From NCBI RefSeq assembly GCF_964048965.1, contig NZ_OZ040189.1:1302001-1366000 (forward strand): a stretch of DNA of 64,000 nucleotides. Reading direction: 5' to 3'. This DNA is from Tenacibaculum sp. 190130A14a. Its GTDB lineage: Bacteria; Bacteroidota; Bacteroidia; Flavobacteriales; Flavobacteriaceae. The position numbers were made by a program, and so were the translations under genes. Below are positions 20,093 through 29,161 of this stretch, one piece after another. A model generated the notes under the pieces. That model was not told the DNA's origin and ran no database searches. It was given only the letters and a program-made list of their open reading frames with translations. How positions within the stretch are numbered: position 1 is the first letter of the stretch; each line of letters begins with the position of its first letter.

Positions 20093-21163
20093 ATGAAGAA
20101 AGTAGAGAATCGATTCCATAGTAAGTTTCAATTAAACAATCAATCATTTACAAGTATCGAAGAATTATTGCTTTTTTCAAAACAAGTAAATAGTTCAATT
20201 TATACTTTCTTATCTGATTGGTTTGATGAAAAAAGTTATGTGATCGTACATACTTCTGGATCTACAGGGAAACCTAAGCCAATTCAGTTAAAAAAGGAGT
20301 TTATGATAAACTCGGCAAAAGCTACAGGTGCTTATTTTAATTTATATGAAGATACGACAGCATTATTGTGTTTATCTGCTGACTATATAGCTGGAAAAAT
20401 GATACTCGTAAGAGCATTGGTTCTAGGATGGAAACTAGATGTAGTAGCTCCTGAATCTGATCCACTTAGAAAAGTAAATAAAGTATATGACTTTTCTGCT
20501 ATGGTTCCTTTACAATTACAAAGTTCGTTAGAACAATTATATAAAGTAGGAAAGTTGATTGTTGGAGGAGGAGTGGTGTCTAATGAATTGATTCATCAAA
20601 TTCAAGAGGTTGATACAGCTATTTTTGCAACCTATGGAATGACCGAAACAATAACGCATATTGCGGTAAAGAAGTTGAATCACTTTAATGATTTTACTGA
20701 AGAAGAGGAATCTTATTATTATACATTACCTAATGTAAATCTAAGTTTAGATGGTCGTAATTGCTTGGTAATCGATGCTCCCAAAGTGTCAGAAGAGTTA
20801 GTTGTTACCAATGATGTTGTTAATTTGGTTTCAGAAACAAGTTTTGAATGGTTAGGTCGTTATGATAATGTAATTAATTCTGGAGGTGTAAAACTACACC
20901 CAGAGAAGATTGAAGAGAAATTATCTGCAGTGATTGTAAATCGTTTTTTTGTAACAGGAGTACCTGATACTAGGTTAGGAGAAAAGCTTGTACTCATAAT
21001 TGAAGGGAAAGAAGAGAAAACTATTTTAGATAACATTCGTTCTTTGGAAGGGTTGGCTAAATATGAAATTCCGAAAGAAATCTATTTTGTAGATTCCTTT
21101 ATTGAAACAGCTACAAAAAAAATCCAACGTGCGCAGACATTGGATTTGATATATCATTCATAA
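20093..21163 (+). CDS. menE: AMP-binding o-succinylbenzoate-CoA ligase (short form)
   Basis: 356 residues, shorter than E. coli MenE but usual for Flavobacteriia. Motifs: VIVHTSGSTGKPKPIQL (P-loop), ATYGMTET and the C-terminal WLGRYDNVINSGGVKLHPEKIE. It adenylates o-succinylbenzoate and ligates CoA. Ten bases after the CPBP protease; with menA and menC it makes up a menaquinone cluster; menB, menD and menF are not in the window. Confidence 0.88.
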   Translation: MKKVENRFHSKFQLNNQSFTSIEELLLFSKQVNSSIYTFLSDWFDEKSYVIVHTSGSTGKPKPIQLKKEFMINSAKATGAYFNLYEDTTALLCLSADYIAGKMILVRALVLGWKLDVVAPESDPLRKVNKVYDFSAMVPLQLQSSLEQLYKVGKLIVGGGVVSNELIHQIQEVDTAIFATYGMTETITHIAVKKLNHFNDFTEEEESYYYTLPNVNLSLDGRNCLVIDAPKVSEELVVTNDVVNLVSETSFEWLGRYDNVINSGGVKLHPEKIEEKLSAVIVNRFFVTGVPDTRLGEKLVLIIEGKEEKTILDNIRSLEGLAKYEIPKEIYFVDSFIETATKKIQRAQTLDLIYHS

Positions 21164-21181
21164 TTCTAAAAAAAATAGATT

Positions 21182-21784
21182 TTACCTATCTACATCTAAG
21201 AAATCGTTGTTTTCAAAAGCACTTTTATACTCGCTCAGAGAAATTCCATAACGTTCGGCATTGTAATTTTTCTCTTTATCTATTTTATAAAGCCTACTTT
21301 TCCTAGAAATCTCCATAGAGTTGGCTACGAAGAAAATAGAATCTTGAGTTACTTTGGTTACTTTTAAAGTAGAATAAGCGCTGTCAGAAGATTTGTATTC
21401 AACAATATCATTTATTTGTGGTTCATTGATATAGTTAACCACATCTTTTTCATGTTGATTTGCTGCATATAATCCAAAAGCAATCAAACCTCCAATAATT
21501 ACTGAACCTACCCAATGCGTAACAGGAGATTTTGTTGTTCTCTTTACATTATCATGAGCTAATTTTAATTGTTCGCTCATATCTTTTCGCTCATAGGTGG
21601 CTTTACAATGATTACATTCTGAAATTCCTTTTTTACCAATTGGAAAAATAGGAATCCAATAAAGATAAAAATACCTTCCGTAAATGCTGATAGTGTGAGA
21701 ATCTTGTTGCCCGCAGTGGTTACATTTTACACCACTAACTCTTTCACTGTGTAAGTGAGAACCTTTGGTTCCATAAAAAATCAT
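21182..21784 (-). CDS. Zinc-ribbon membrane protein
   Basis: 200 residues. Two CxxC pairs near residues 20 and 56 (VKCNHCGQQ and SECNHCKAT) form a zinc ribbon. A membrane segment follows at about 90-107 (VGSVIIGGLIAFGLYA) and then a 90-residue extracytoplasmic domain of unknown role. Convergent with menE. Confidence 0.75.
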   Translation of the reverse strand: MIFYGTKGSHLHSERVSGVKCNHCGQQDSHTISIYGRYFYLYWIPIFPIGKKGISECNHCKATYERKDMSEQLKLAHDNVKRTTKSPVTHWVGSVIIGGLIAFGLYAANQHEKDVVNYINEPQINDIVEYKSSDSAYSTLKVTKVTQDSIFFVANSMEISRKSRLYKIDKEKNYNAERYGISLSEYKSAFENNDFLDVDR

Positions 21785-21863
21785 AACAATAAGTTTTTAA
21801 ATAGTTGATGCTAAATATACTAAAATAAACTGACTAGTTATTAGGGCTTTGTAAACCAGAAGG

Positions 21864-22556
21864 CTACACTTTACTTAACATAGATGCAGTGTTCAGTATA
21901 CAATGTGCTATGATTAAAGGCCATAAATTCCTTCCAAATTTAACATAGGCAATTCCCATAACCAATCCTATAAGAGCTACAGAAATAGATCTTTCAGAGA
22001 TGTCATAAGAATGTCTAAATCCAAATATTAAAGCTTGTAAAAGTACCGCAATAGCTGTCGCAAAGGAGGTCTTGGAAAAGATGCGTTCAAACCAAGTAAT
22101 TAAGAAGCCACGGTCTAACAACTCTTCTAAGGCAGACTGTATTAAAATAAAAGGAATGATAGTGAAAAAGTGTCCCCAGTTGTTTTTAAGGTCTCCAAAT
22201 TTAGAAATTGCTTGTTCTGAAGAAGTATCTGGAGCTAGTTGAAAAGGTAGGATGTTCTGAATTTGCTTAAAAATAATAATAAGAATGGGAATGGCGACTA
22301 AAATTCCTATGGTTACCAGTAAGGTAATGTATATGTTTTTAGGTTTTTTTAAACCTAAATCTTGCCAAGAAATATTGCGTACTTTCATTCTCCATGTAGC
22401 TACAATCAGCGTAGTAAATGACCAAAAAAGTCCGTTGGCTATAAAATGAAGTTTAGGGAAATAAACCTCACGTATTAAAAACATGATAGCAATATAAAGG
22501 AGAATGTCGAATAAAAAACCTTTTCGGTTTTCTTGAGTTGAAGTTTTAAAATTCAT
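21864..22556 (-). CDS. CPBP family intramembrane metalloprotease
   Basis: 230 residues with six or seven membrane segments. Motifs: ALEELLDRGFLITW (EExxxR), FGFRHSYD and IAHCILNTAS, all compatible with an active protease. It is a third CPBP-family gene within 4.5 kb but not a close copy of the tandem pair at 18.2-20.1 kb. Confidence 0.88.
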   Translation of the reverse strand: MNFKTSTQENRKGFLFDILLYIAIMFLIREVYFPKLHFIANGLFWSFTTLIVATWRMKVRNISWQDLGLKKPKNIYITLLVTIGILVAIPILIIIFKQIQNILPFQLAPDTSSEQAISKFGDLKNNWGHFFTIIPFILIQSALEELLDRGFLITWFERIFSKTSFATAIAVLLQALIFGFRHSYDISERSISVALIGLVMGIAYVKFGRNLWPLIIAHCILNTASMLSKV

Positions 22557-22677
22557 GTGGTTAGCTTATTAGTTCCTATATAGGACGACATTTAATTTTA
22601 GAAGTTACAAATAATCTAAATTGGATGGGAAGTGAGTGATTTATTGGTATATTAGTTTTAAAAATTAAAAGATTATT

Positions 22678-23070
22678 ATGGGAAGATGGATGGAAGGACT
22701 GAATAAGGATAATGAAGTTATTATGGCGTTAGCTCCCAATTTTCTTATTTATTCTTCAAGGGCAATGCCTAAAAAAATGAAAGCTGATTTTCCTCGATTA
22801 ACTGATTTGTATATAACTTCTAATAAATGGATAGATGAGTTACAGAGTTTTGAAGGAGAGGAGTTAATAGCGTTAAAATTTGAAATAGAAAAATTAGAGA
22901 ATATACTTAGTTTTAAAGAATATATTTCAGGAGTTGATTCAGAAAGAGTGTTGAAAAATTGGATTTCTGAAGAGTATCAATTACAAGATATCCTTATTGA
23001 TATAGAACATTTGAAAAGTTTCTTTAATCAAGCTATTAATGAAAAATTAGAGGTAAAAATTTATTTATAA
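22678..23070 (+). CDS. Hypothetical protein
   Basis: 130 residues, mainly helical and soluble, with no signal peptide or motif that I recognise. A good terminator follows the stop codon, and the ATG follows a gap of about 120 bases with its own promoter region, so it looks like a real single-gene unit. Confidence 0.6.
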   Translation: MGRWMEGLNKDNEVIMALAPNFLIYSSRAMPKKMKADFPRLTDLYITSNKWIDELQSFEGEELIALKFEIEKLENILSFKEYISGVDSERVLKNWISEEYQLQDILIDIEHLKSFFNQAINEKLEVKIYL

Positions 23071-23078
23071 GTATAAAA

Positions 23079-23138
23079 AAAAGGAACCGTAACGGTTCCT
23101 TTTTAGAATAAACTAGCCCCCCGAGGCTAATTAATTCG
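23079..23138 (-). ncRNA. Candidate small RNA 1 with terminator
   Basis: On the minus strand a short segment begins GCGAATTAATTAGCC, which can pair with the downstream GGCTAGTTTATTC, and ends in AAAAGGAACCG / CGGTTCCTTTT plus T-run. A TATATTGC box near 23147 is close to the -7 consensus. The terminator is symmetric and also serves the plus-strand gene at 22678. Similar layout to the candidates at 24.5 and 27.9 kb. Confidence 0.4.
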
Positions 23139-23306
23139 CACGGCAATATATAAATATTTTGATGAATTTTAAGGAAAAAAACATATTGATTTTTGCAATC
23201 AAAAAAGTATTATTCTTGAGTAATTTTTCTAGGCTCAAACAAGTAGGAACAATTGATGTTCAATTAGTTTTTTAAGTATATTCGTTATCAAAGACTTCCA
23301 AAGAAA

Positions 23307-24383
23307 ATGAAAAAGAGAATTATAGGAATAGATGTAGCGCGATCCTTGGCTGTAATAGGGATGATTATTGTTAATTTTAAAATGGTCTTTGGTCAGAATA
23401 ACCCTAATTGGATTTCCGCATTTGCCAGTGTTTTTGATGGAAAAGCTGCGGCTACTTTTGTGGTTTTAGCAGGAGTAGGGTTGGCTTTAATGACCAAATC
23501 AGCAATTGCTCAAAAAGATGATAATAAGTTAAAAAAAGCTCGTAAACGAATTATAAAGAGAGCATTGTTTTTGTTTGTTCTCGGAATCTCTTATATCGCA
23601 ATTTGGCCGGCTGATATATTACATTTTTATGGAGTTTATATGGCTGGAATACTTTTGTTATTAACTAGCAAGGAAAGAACGATAATGTTTTGGGCGATAT
23701 GCTTGATTATACTTTTTCCTGTACTTCTATTATTTTGGCATTATGAACAAGGATGGAACTTTCAAACACTCGAATACCAAGATTTTTGGACATTTAAAGG
23801 CTTTGTAAGAAATCTTTTCTTTAATGGTTTTCACCCTGTTATTCCATGGATATCTTTTATGCTATTTGGTTATTGGTTAGGAAGAAAAGATTTGCATAAG
23901 AATGCATTTGTAAAGAAAGTGTTTTGGATAAGTTCTGGAGCGTTTATCTTAATTCAAATGATTTCTTGTGGAATTATTTCTGTTTTCTCAGAGGGCAATT
24001 CAGAAGTTACTCAAGAATTGACAGAAGTTTTTGGTACCAATCCAATGCCGCCATTACCATTGTACATGTTTAATGGTGTTGCTATTGCATTTTTAGTCAT
24101 CTCTGGATGCATACTTTTGGCAAAAAAATATGAAAACAATTTTATAATTGATGCATTGTATAAAACAGGACAATTGGCATTAACCTTTTATGTTGCTCAT
24201 GTGATTATTGGAATGGGAATGGTAGAAGTATTGGGAGCAAATCAATTAGGAACCTATTCTATTAAATTCTCAGTATTGTATGCTTTAATATTTAGTTTTG
24301 GCTGTATTGTTTTTGCAGTGATTTGGAGAAAGTATTTTATTGCTGGACCTCTAGAATGGCTTATGAGAAAACTTACAGATTAA
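23307..24383 (+). CDS. DUF418 / acyltransferase-like membrane protein
   Basis: 358 residues with about nine membrane segments. The N-terminus RIIGIDVARSLAVIGMIIVN is the signature of the heparan-alpha-glucosaminide N-acetyltransferase-like family and the C-terminal GPLEWLMRKLTD is typical of DUF418. Role unknown; a membrane acyl-transfer function is only suggested by family relationship. Confidence 0.85.
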   Translation: MKKRIIGIDVARSLAVIGMIIVNFKMVFGQNNPNWISAFASVFDGKAAATFVVLAGVGLALMTKSAIAQKDDNKLKKARKRIIKRALFLFVLGISYIAIWPADILHFYGVYMAGILLLLTSKERTIMFWAICLIILFPVLLLFWHYEQGWNFQTLEYQDFWTFKGFVRNLFFNGFHPVIPWISFMLFGYWLGRKDLHKNAFVKKVFWISSGAFILIQMISCGIISVFSEGNSEVTQELTEVFGTNPMPPLPLYMFNGVAIAFLVISGCILLAKKYENNFIIDALYKTGQLALTFYVAHVIIGMGMVEVLGANQLGTYSIKFSVLYALIFSFGCIVFAVIWRKYFIAGPLEWLMRKLTD

Positions 24384-24442
24384 GAAAAAAAGTGCTTTTA
24401 TCTGTATATTTTAATATGTTGTTAGTATTGTATTCATATTGA

Positions 24443-24514
24443 AACAAAAAAAGCCAAGTTTTGCAACATGACTTTTTTCTAACTAACTTAAAATTTTTGC
24501 ATCAAAAATGATGC
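24443..24514 (-). ncRNA. Candidate small RNA 2 with -7 box and terminator
   Basis: Minus strand: TACATTTG at 24526-24519 matches TAnnTTTG. The transcript would begin near 24513 with a GCATCA-TTTT-TGATGC hairpin and end in an imperfect stem AAGTCATGTT / AACTTGGCTT with TTTTTTT. No reading frame of note is present. Confidence 0.5.
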
Positions 24515-24599
24515 GCGGCAAATGTAAAAATTTAACTGAATATCATAGAACAAAAAAAGTTAAACTAATACTAAAAATGGTTATTTAAAATTGTAGAAA

Positions 24600-24962
24600 A
24601 TGAAGAACAAAGTAAGACACTTTTCATATATAGGTTGCCTATGGTTATTTCTTGCATGTAACTCAAATAAAAAGGAATCTGTAGCGGTTTCAATTGATGT
24701 TTTAAATGTTGAAAAAGTTGAGGTATATGAATTAAATTCAAAAAATAAATTGAAAATGAAAAAAGGTTTTGAGACTATGTTTATAAAGGATTTTAACGAA
24801 GCAGTTACTACAGAACCTCGTAAGTTTAAAAAAACATATAGAGTGCTAATTCATTATAAAATAGGTAGCAATGATACTATTTTATCGAATGGAGAAAATC
24901 ATCAGTATAAAAGATGGAGTAAAACAGCATTCAACTTGATTGAAAAATATAAAGAAAACTAA
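24600..24962 (+). CDS. Small lipoprotein
   Basis: 120 residues with a lipoprotein signal ending WLFLACNSN (Cys about residue 20). The mature part is basic (many Lys) with no recognisable domain. Short gap of 39 bases to the next gene; the two may be cotranscribed. Confidence 0.65.
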   Translation: MKNKVRHFSYIGCLWLFLACNSNKKESVAVSIDVLNVEKVEVYELNSKNKLKMKKGFETMFIKDFNEAVTTEPRKFKKTYRVLIHYKIGSNDTILSNGENHQYKRWSKTAFNLIEKYKEN

Positions 24963-25001
24963 CGTATTTAAATATTTAAAATAGATATAAGAATTTTAGC
25001 T

Positions 25002-25646
25002 ATGAATAACATCAATAATTTTAATGTAAAATCAGAACTCATTAAAAAACACTGGAAACATGTAAATGAATTGTACGTATCTTATAAGGAGTTATTAGAA
25101 ACCTATGATGAAGATGAAGAATTGCCTTATGATGAGTTGTACGATATTGGTTTTGAACATTGGAAAGAACAGTATTTCGGATTCGTTTTGGAACCTATTA
25201 GAGACAAAGTATTAGATTTCTTTTATAAGGCACAAATAACTGATTTGAAGTCAGCAGGGACTGTAAAAAGAAAAGAAAAAACATATCTTATATTTTATTA
25301 TTTGTATCAGTATTTCTCACTTGGAATTAAAGCTTATCATGAAGATGAAGAATTCGAAGAAATAAGATTAGATGTTTCTATGGATTTAAATATGGATTTG
25401 TACAGAGTGTTTGAGGAAGTTTGGGAAGAATTTGGATTAGGGACAAAACTGGATGCGGAATTATTTGAAGAAAAAGAGGAGTTTTATGCTATTGAAGTAG
25501 AAATGTTAAAGCCTTTTTTGTCAGAGTGTTGGAATGCTGCAAAATTAAAGTCTAGTAAAAAAGTTAAAGGAATTTTGTTAGAAGCTACAGGTGGTGACAT
25601 AGGGCACTCTCTAGATAATAATCAGAAATTGGAAGAGGTATATTAA
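25002..25646 (+). CDS. Hypothetical acidic protein
   Basis: 214 residues, strongly acidic (runs such as EDEELPYDELYD and HEDEEFEEIR), soluble, without signal peptide. No family recognised. The 216 bases after it contain only AT-rich sequence before the decarboxylase gene. Confidence 0.6.
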   Translation: MNNINNFNVKSELIKKHWKHVNELYVSYKELLETYDEDEELPYDELYDIGFEHWKEQYFGFVLEPIRDKVLDFFYKAQITDLKSAGTVKRKEKTYLIFYYLYQYFSLGIKAYHEDEEFEEIRLDVSMDLNMDLYRVFEEVWEEFGLGTKLDAELFEEKEEFYAIEVEMLKPFLSECWNAAKLKSSKKVKGILLEATGGDIGHSLDNNQKLEEVY

Positions 25647-25862
25647 TAGTAAACCTCTTTCTTATCTGTTTTAAAGAAGTATCAAATTTAGTTAAAATTG
25701 ATGCTTCTTTTAGATTTGTATTTCGTTCTAGTTTTTACTGTTTTTATACTTTAAAAACATGCTCTTATTGCATTTTTTCAAAAACAGACACTTCTTTTTG
25801 TCAATTTTGAAGAGTCAATTAATCAGACTAATCATATAATAACTAACCTTAAAACTTATATT

Positions 25863-27104
25863 ATGAGTGCAATAACACCTATTAAATTACCTGCTCCAAT
25901 CGAATGGAGTACCAAAGAGCAAGCGGCACTTACGCATATTGAAAATTTAAAAGTCATTTTAGACAAACCAGCAAACAAGTTAAATTATATAGCAGCATTG
26001 GCTGAGTTAAGTGTAGAAGTATTTATAGATAACCGATCTAAGAAAATTGTAGAATATTGGTTCCCTTATTTAGCTGGTGAATCAACACTTGAAGATTTTT
26101 TTAAAGCATGGTTAACCTATACGCCTACTTGCGATAGCCCAGGGAAATACATTGAATATTGGGATTATTTAGTAAATACAAACTCAGGATTGCTTTTAGC
26201 AAACGATGAGAGTTTTAAACCTTGGTTTACAGCATTTTTGAATTTTCATGGAGATTGGATAAACAGTACTTCTTCAACAGAAACATTAGCAGATTGGATG
26301 GTATACAAAGGAACTCCTGCTCATCCATTTGATATCAATGATTATGAAAGACCAGATCCAAAAAGTCCAACAGGAGGATTTCAATCATTCAACCAGTTTT
26401 TCTTACGTAATTTAAAACCTGGTCAAAGACCAATGTGTAATGAAAAGCAAGCAGATGATGTAATTGTCGCTCCTTGTGATGGTGGAATTTTCTTTTTAAA
26501 TCATGCCGATAAAACCAAGAGTATTGAAGAATTAAAAAAGACAGATTACGATTTACCAGGAAAGTCAGATCGTTTCGGAATTATGGAAGCATTGCCTGGC
26601 TATGGAAGTCATTTTTTAGGAGGAGATTTACTGGATATATTATTATGGTTTACAGATTACCACCATTTTCATGCACCAGTAAGTGGTACAGTAGTACATC
26701 AAGGAATGTATCATGGATCGTATAATTACGATTTTGGAGATTATGATCCTAAAGATTTTTATGCACCAACATTGCCAAAAGATAGTGATCAAGTTGGATG
26801 GTATGAAAAATTAGGAAAGCACCAGCGTTATGTATGGATTATCAATACCAAAGAGTTTGGATTAGTAGCAATGGTTGCTATTGGTTTCTGGGGAGTAGGA
26901 AGCATTGTAAATGCTGTAGAAAATGGAGCAAGCTTAAAACAAGGTGATTATATGGGACACTTTGGATATGGTGGTTCGTCAATAGTTTTAGCTTTTAATA
27001 AAGATGTTGATATAGACTTTAAAGTTGGTAAAGAACCAGTACAAGGACCTAATACCCCAACACTTATGAAAGTTAGAGAATGCCTAGGGAAATTAGTTAA
27101 ATAA
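25863..27104 (+). CDS. Phosphatidylserine decarboxylase-like protein
   Basis: 413 residues. The C-terminal half is a PS_Dcarbxylase domain: FNQFFLRNLKPGQRP, VIVAPCDGG, DYHHFHAPVSGTV and the self-cleavage region GHFGYGGSSIVLAF, where GGSS replaces the usual LGST and would yield the pyruvoyl group. The N-terminal 160 residues form an extra domain, as in the PsiD/DUF-extended branch rather than the housekeeping enzyme of about 220 residues. The substrate may be phosphatidylserine or an aromatic amino acid. Confidence 0.85.
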   Translation: MSAITPIKLPAPIEWSTKEQAALTHIENLKVILDKPANKLNYIAALAELSVEVFIDNRSKKIVEYWFPYLAGESTLEDFFKAWLTYTPTCDSPGKYIEYWDYLVNTNSGLLLANDESFKPWFTAFLNFHGDWINSTSSTETLADWMVYKGTPAHPFDINDYERPDPKSPTGGFQSFNQFFLRNLKPGQRPMCNEKQADDVIVAPCDGGIFFLNHADKTKSIEELKKTDYDLPGKSDRFGIMEALPGYGSHFLGGDLLDILLWFTDYHHFHAPVSGTVVHQGMYHGSYNYDFGDYDPKDFYAPTLPKDSDQVGWYEKLGKHQRYVWIINTKEFGLVAMVAIGFWGVGSIVNAVENGASLKQGDYMGHFGYGGSSIVLAFNKDVDIDFKVGKEPVQGPNTPTLMKVRECLGKLVK

Positions 27105-27113
27105 TGGGAGGTA

Positions 27114-27153
27114 TACTGGCTCTTTTGTTATAATAAAACAAGGGAGTCAGTTT
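27114..27153 (+). terminator. Hairpin after the decarboxylase gene
   Basis: CTGGCTC with TTTTGTT pairs with AACAAGGGAGTCAG around a short A/T loop, followed by TTTATACT. A second, stronger terminator follows at 27182. Confidence 0.6.
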
Positions 27154-27181
27154 ATACTATTCAATAAATATATAAAGAATA

Positions 27182-27207
27182 TAACACCTTTTTTAAGGTG
27201 TTTTTTT
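27182..27207 (+). terminator. Terminator
   Basis: AACACCTT / AAGGTGTT with a four-T loop and then TTTTTTT. Confidence 0.8.
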
Positions 27208-27317
27208 AGTGTATCATATGATTTTCAAATAAAACTAAAAGAAAGTTATATTTGTTGCCATAACTAAATTATTGAAAAGGAGTTGTTATAAATTAAAATA
27301 GAAAATCAAAAAATTGC

Positions 27318-27803
27318 ATGGAACTAGTATTTGAAAGTGAAAATAAGGCGACCACTTATCGAGATATAAAAGAAACTATTTTAGTAAAGATACCATTACT
27401 AGCTATAAAAAGTTATTTGTTATATAGTTTATTGTTATGGACCAAACCTGAATTAATAGGATTTATAAAGTGCTTATTGTTATTAGAAACAATGTATTGT
27501 ATGAAATTGATTTTTGGTTTAAAAACAAAACACTTAAGAAGTATACACATAGATACTGATAAAGAGGCTTTAATCATTACTCACTATAATTTCTTCGACC
27601 CTTCTATTGAAACAATTTTCAAAGGGAATACAATTAAGATTTCTGAAGTAAGACATATGCCAGTGTCATCATTTTCTTTCTATAATTTTTATACTATTCA
27701 GGATCATCAATCTAAAGTTAAAATTCGAACCATAGATTTTAAGGATGAAGGATCAGATTTTGAGAATATTTATACGAAACTTAACAAGAAATGTTCAAGT
27801 TAA
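27318..27803 (+). CDS. Hypothetical membrane-associated protein
   Basis: 161 residues with two adjacent hydrophobic segments at about 24-46 and 50-75, then a soluble C-terminal domain of about 90 residues. No family recognised. Confidence 0.55.
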   Translation: MELVFESENKATTYRDIKETILVKIPLLAIKSYLLYSLLLWTKPELIGFIKCLLLLETMYCMKLIFGLKTKHLRSIHIDTDKEALIITHYNFFDPSIETIFKGNTIKISEVRHMPVSSFSFYNFYTIQDHQSKVKIRTIDFKDEGSDFENIYTKLNKKCSS

Positions 27804-27842
27804 ATCTTTGGTAAAAAAGGAAGAGTTCACGGTGATTTTTTT

Positions 27843-27912
27843 GAAAAAAGAGCACAGCCTAAGAAAGGCTGCGTCTAGTAGGTGAATTTAATCGAGTCCC
27901 CACTTAACTAAA
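27843..27912 (-). ncRNA. Candidate small RNA 3 with consensus promoter and terminator
   Basis: Minus strand: a promoter with TTG-N20-TACGTTTG lies just upstream. The predicted transcript of about 70 bases starts CGCGAATTTAG, forms a GAATTTA / TAAATTC hairpin and ends in the stem AGCCT-TTCTT-AGGCT with a T-rich tail (CTCTTTTTT). No ORF. The 339-base gap between 27803 and 28143 contains nothing else I can support. Confidence 0.6.
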
Positions 27913-27918
27913 TTCGCG

Positions 27919-27949
27919 CAAACGTATTTATAATTGAATTTCTACGCAA
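27919..27949 (-). promoter_or_regulatory. Bacteroidetes-type promoter of small RNA 3
   Basis: Read on the minus strand: TTG (27949-27947), exactly 20 bases, then TACGTTTG (27926-27919). Both boxes and the spacing match the established primary sigma consensus TTG-N19-21-TAnnTTTG. Confidence 0.65.
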
Positions 27950-28142
27950 ATATTAGCCGACGAATGATTTATTTTTTTAAAAAAAGACAACATATGTTAA
28001 GATTTTAAAGAGTGAATCAAGGAAAGTTTAGAGGTTGCATAAAGAATACAAACAATAAACTACTTTTTGAAATAGTTTTGAGAAGAAAGAACTAGGTTAA
28101 AAGAGCTATATTAGTATACATATCTAAAGAAATTAAAAGCAT

Positions 28143-28496
28143 ATGAACATTGAAGATATTTCAACTATTTGTAATAGTCTTACTTCTGTAACTACCGATA
28201 TAAAATGGGAAGATCATTTATGTTTTAACATAGGAGAGAAGATGTTTTTTATTACTTCACTAGAAAATATACCTACGAATGCTTCTTTTAAAGTATCTGA
28301 TGAAGATTTTGAAGAACTAACCAATAAAGCAGGGTTTAAACCTGCTCCTTATTTAGCTCGATACAAATGGGTGTATGTAGATGATTTGAACCGTTTATCA
28401 AAAGAAGAATGGGAGCGTTATATATTTAAATCGTATGAACTTATTTCTTCTAAATTTTCAAAAAAGAAAAGGGTAGCGTTAGGGATAGCTGAATAG
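28143..28496 (+). CDS. MmcQ/YjbR family protein
   Basis: 117 residues, the normal length of the MmcQ/YjbR family (CyaY-like fold, often called DNA-binding). Motifs: the N-terminal WEDHLCFNIGEKMFF, KVSDEDFEELT and the C-terminal PAPYLARYKWVYVD followed by a helix with SYELISSKF. Biochemical role not established. Confidence 0.85.
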   Translation: MNIEDISTICNSLTSVTTDIKWEDHLCFNIGEKMFFITSLENIPTNASFKVSDEDFEELTNKAGFKPAPYLARYKWVYVDDLNRLSKEEWERYIFKSYELISSKFSKKKRVALGIAE

Positions 28497-28590
28497 CAAT
28501 TACTTATAAGAAGAGATGTTTAGTAGTCATCTCTTTTTCTTTGTAAGTATTGTGTTAATTACATGTTCATCTTTTACTCAAATTAAAGAT

Positions 28591-28620
28591 AAAAAAAGGA
28601 GCTTTAAAAGCTCCTTTTTT
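28591..28620. terminator. Bidirectional terminator
   Basis: AAAAAGGAGCTTT / AAAGCTCCTTTTT is a perfect stem with A and T runs. On the minus strand it lies five bases after the stop of the double-glycine peptide gene; on the plus strand about 95 bases after the YjbR-like gene. Confidence 0.85.
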
Positions 28621-28624
28621 ATTA

Positions 28625-28792
28625 TTAGTCCCAAAATGAACAACAATTTGGGTGAATTGGCACTAGGCAAGTTGTCGCTTCTTTTGGTTGTGGTACACAT
28701 AAATCTTTAAAAGGATCATCGTTTCCGCCGTTTATAGATTTTTGAGCTTTTTTGCCCATAACTTTACCTAAGCTTGAAATGTTCTTTAACAT
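28625..28792 (-). CDS. Double-glycine leader peptide (bacteriocin/RiPP-like precursor)
   Basis: A 55-residue ORF (ATG 28792-28790, TAA 28627-28625). The first 23 residues, MLKNISSLGKVMGKKAQKS then INGG, have the form of Bacteroidota double-glycine leaders that are cut after GG by a C39-peptidase ABC exporter. The 32-residue core is acidic with four cysteines (C32, C42, C50, C51) and a terminal SFWD. The upstream 130 bases hold a hairpin (AAGTAAGG / CCTTACTT at 28861-28881), and a terminator follows at once. No modification enzyme or exporter is adjacent. Confidence 0.7.
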   Translation of the reverse strand: MLKNISSLGKVMGKKAQKSINGGNDDPFKDLCVPQPKEATTCLVPIHPNCCSFWD

Positions 28793-28918
28793 AATTTGAT
28801 TTTTAAAATTTCTTAAAAGTAGCCATATAGAAATAAAAAAATGAGATGAATCACCTACTAAAAGTAAGGATTTACCTTACTTAACTAAATTTAACATTTC
28901 ACTAAAAGCAAATTCAAA

Positions 28919-29161
28919 CTATTTTTTCTTTTTTAATTTAATAATGTCAAAAACAGTATCATATTTTTCAGTAAACAAAAACTCAGATATTACAGACGTT
29001 AGCTTTTTCTTTTTCCCCTCAAGTAGGTCTGTTGTTTCTTTGCTAAGTTTACTAGTTTGTGATAGTACATTATGAACATACTGATCTTGATGATACGCTA
29101 AAAACTCCCTTACATTTTCAGCAATACTTAGGTTTTGAAAAACCAATTTTTTATAATTCAC
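28919..29161 (-). CDS. Hypothetical protein of the roadblock-like operon
   Basis: 80 residues, helical, with a Lys-rich C-terminus. Its start overlaps the end of the preceding gene by 11 bases, so it is translated with it. No family recognised. It is the last gene before the double-glycine peptide. Confidence 0.55.
   Translation of the reverse strand: MNYKKLVFQNLSIAENVREFLAYHQDQYVHNVLSQTSKLSKETTDLLEGKKKKLTSVISEFLFTEKYDTVFDIIKLKKKK

Noticed and set aside
28516..28710. Plus-strand 64-codon ORF
   Set aside because: It covers the bidirectional terminator and is antisense to the double-glycine peptide gene; the protein has no plausible domain.
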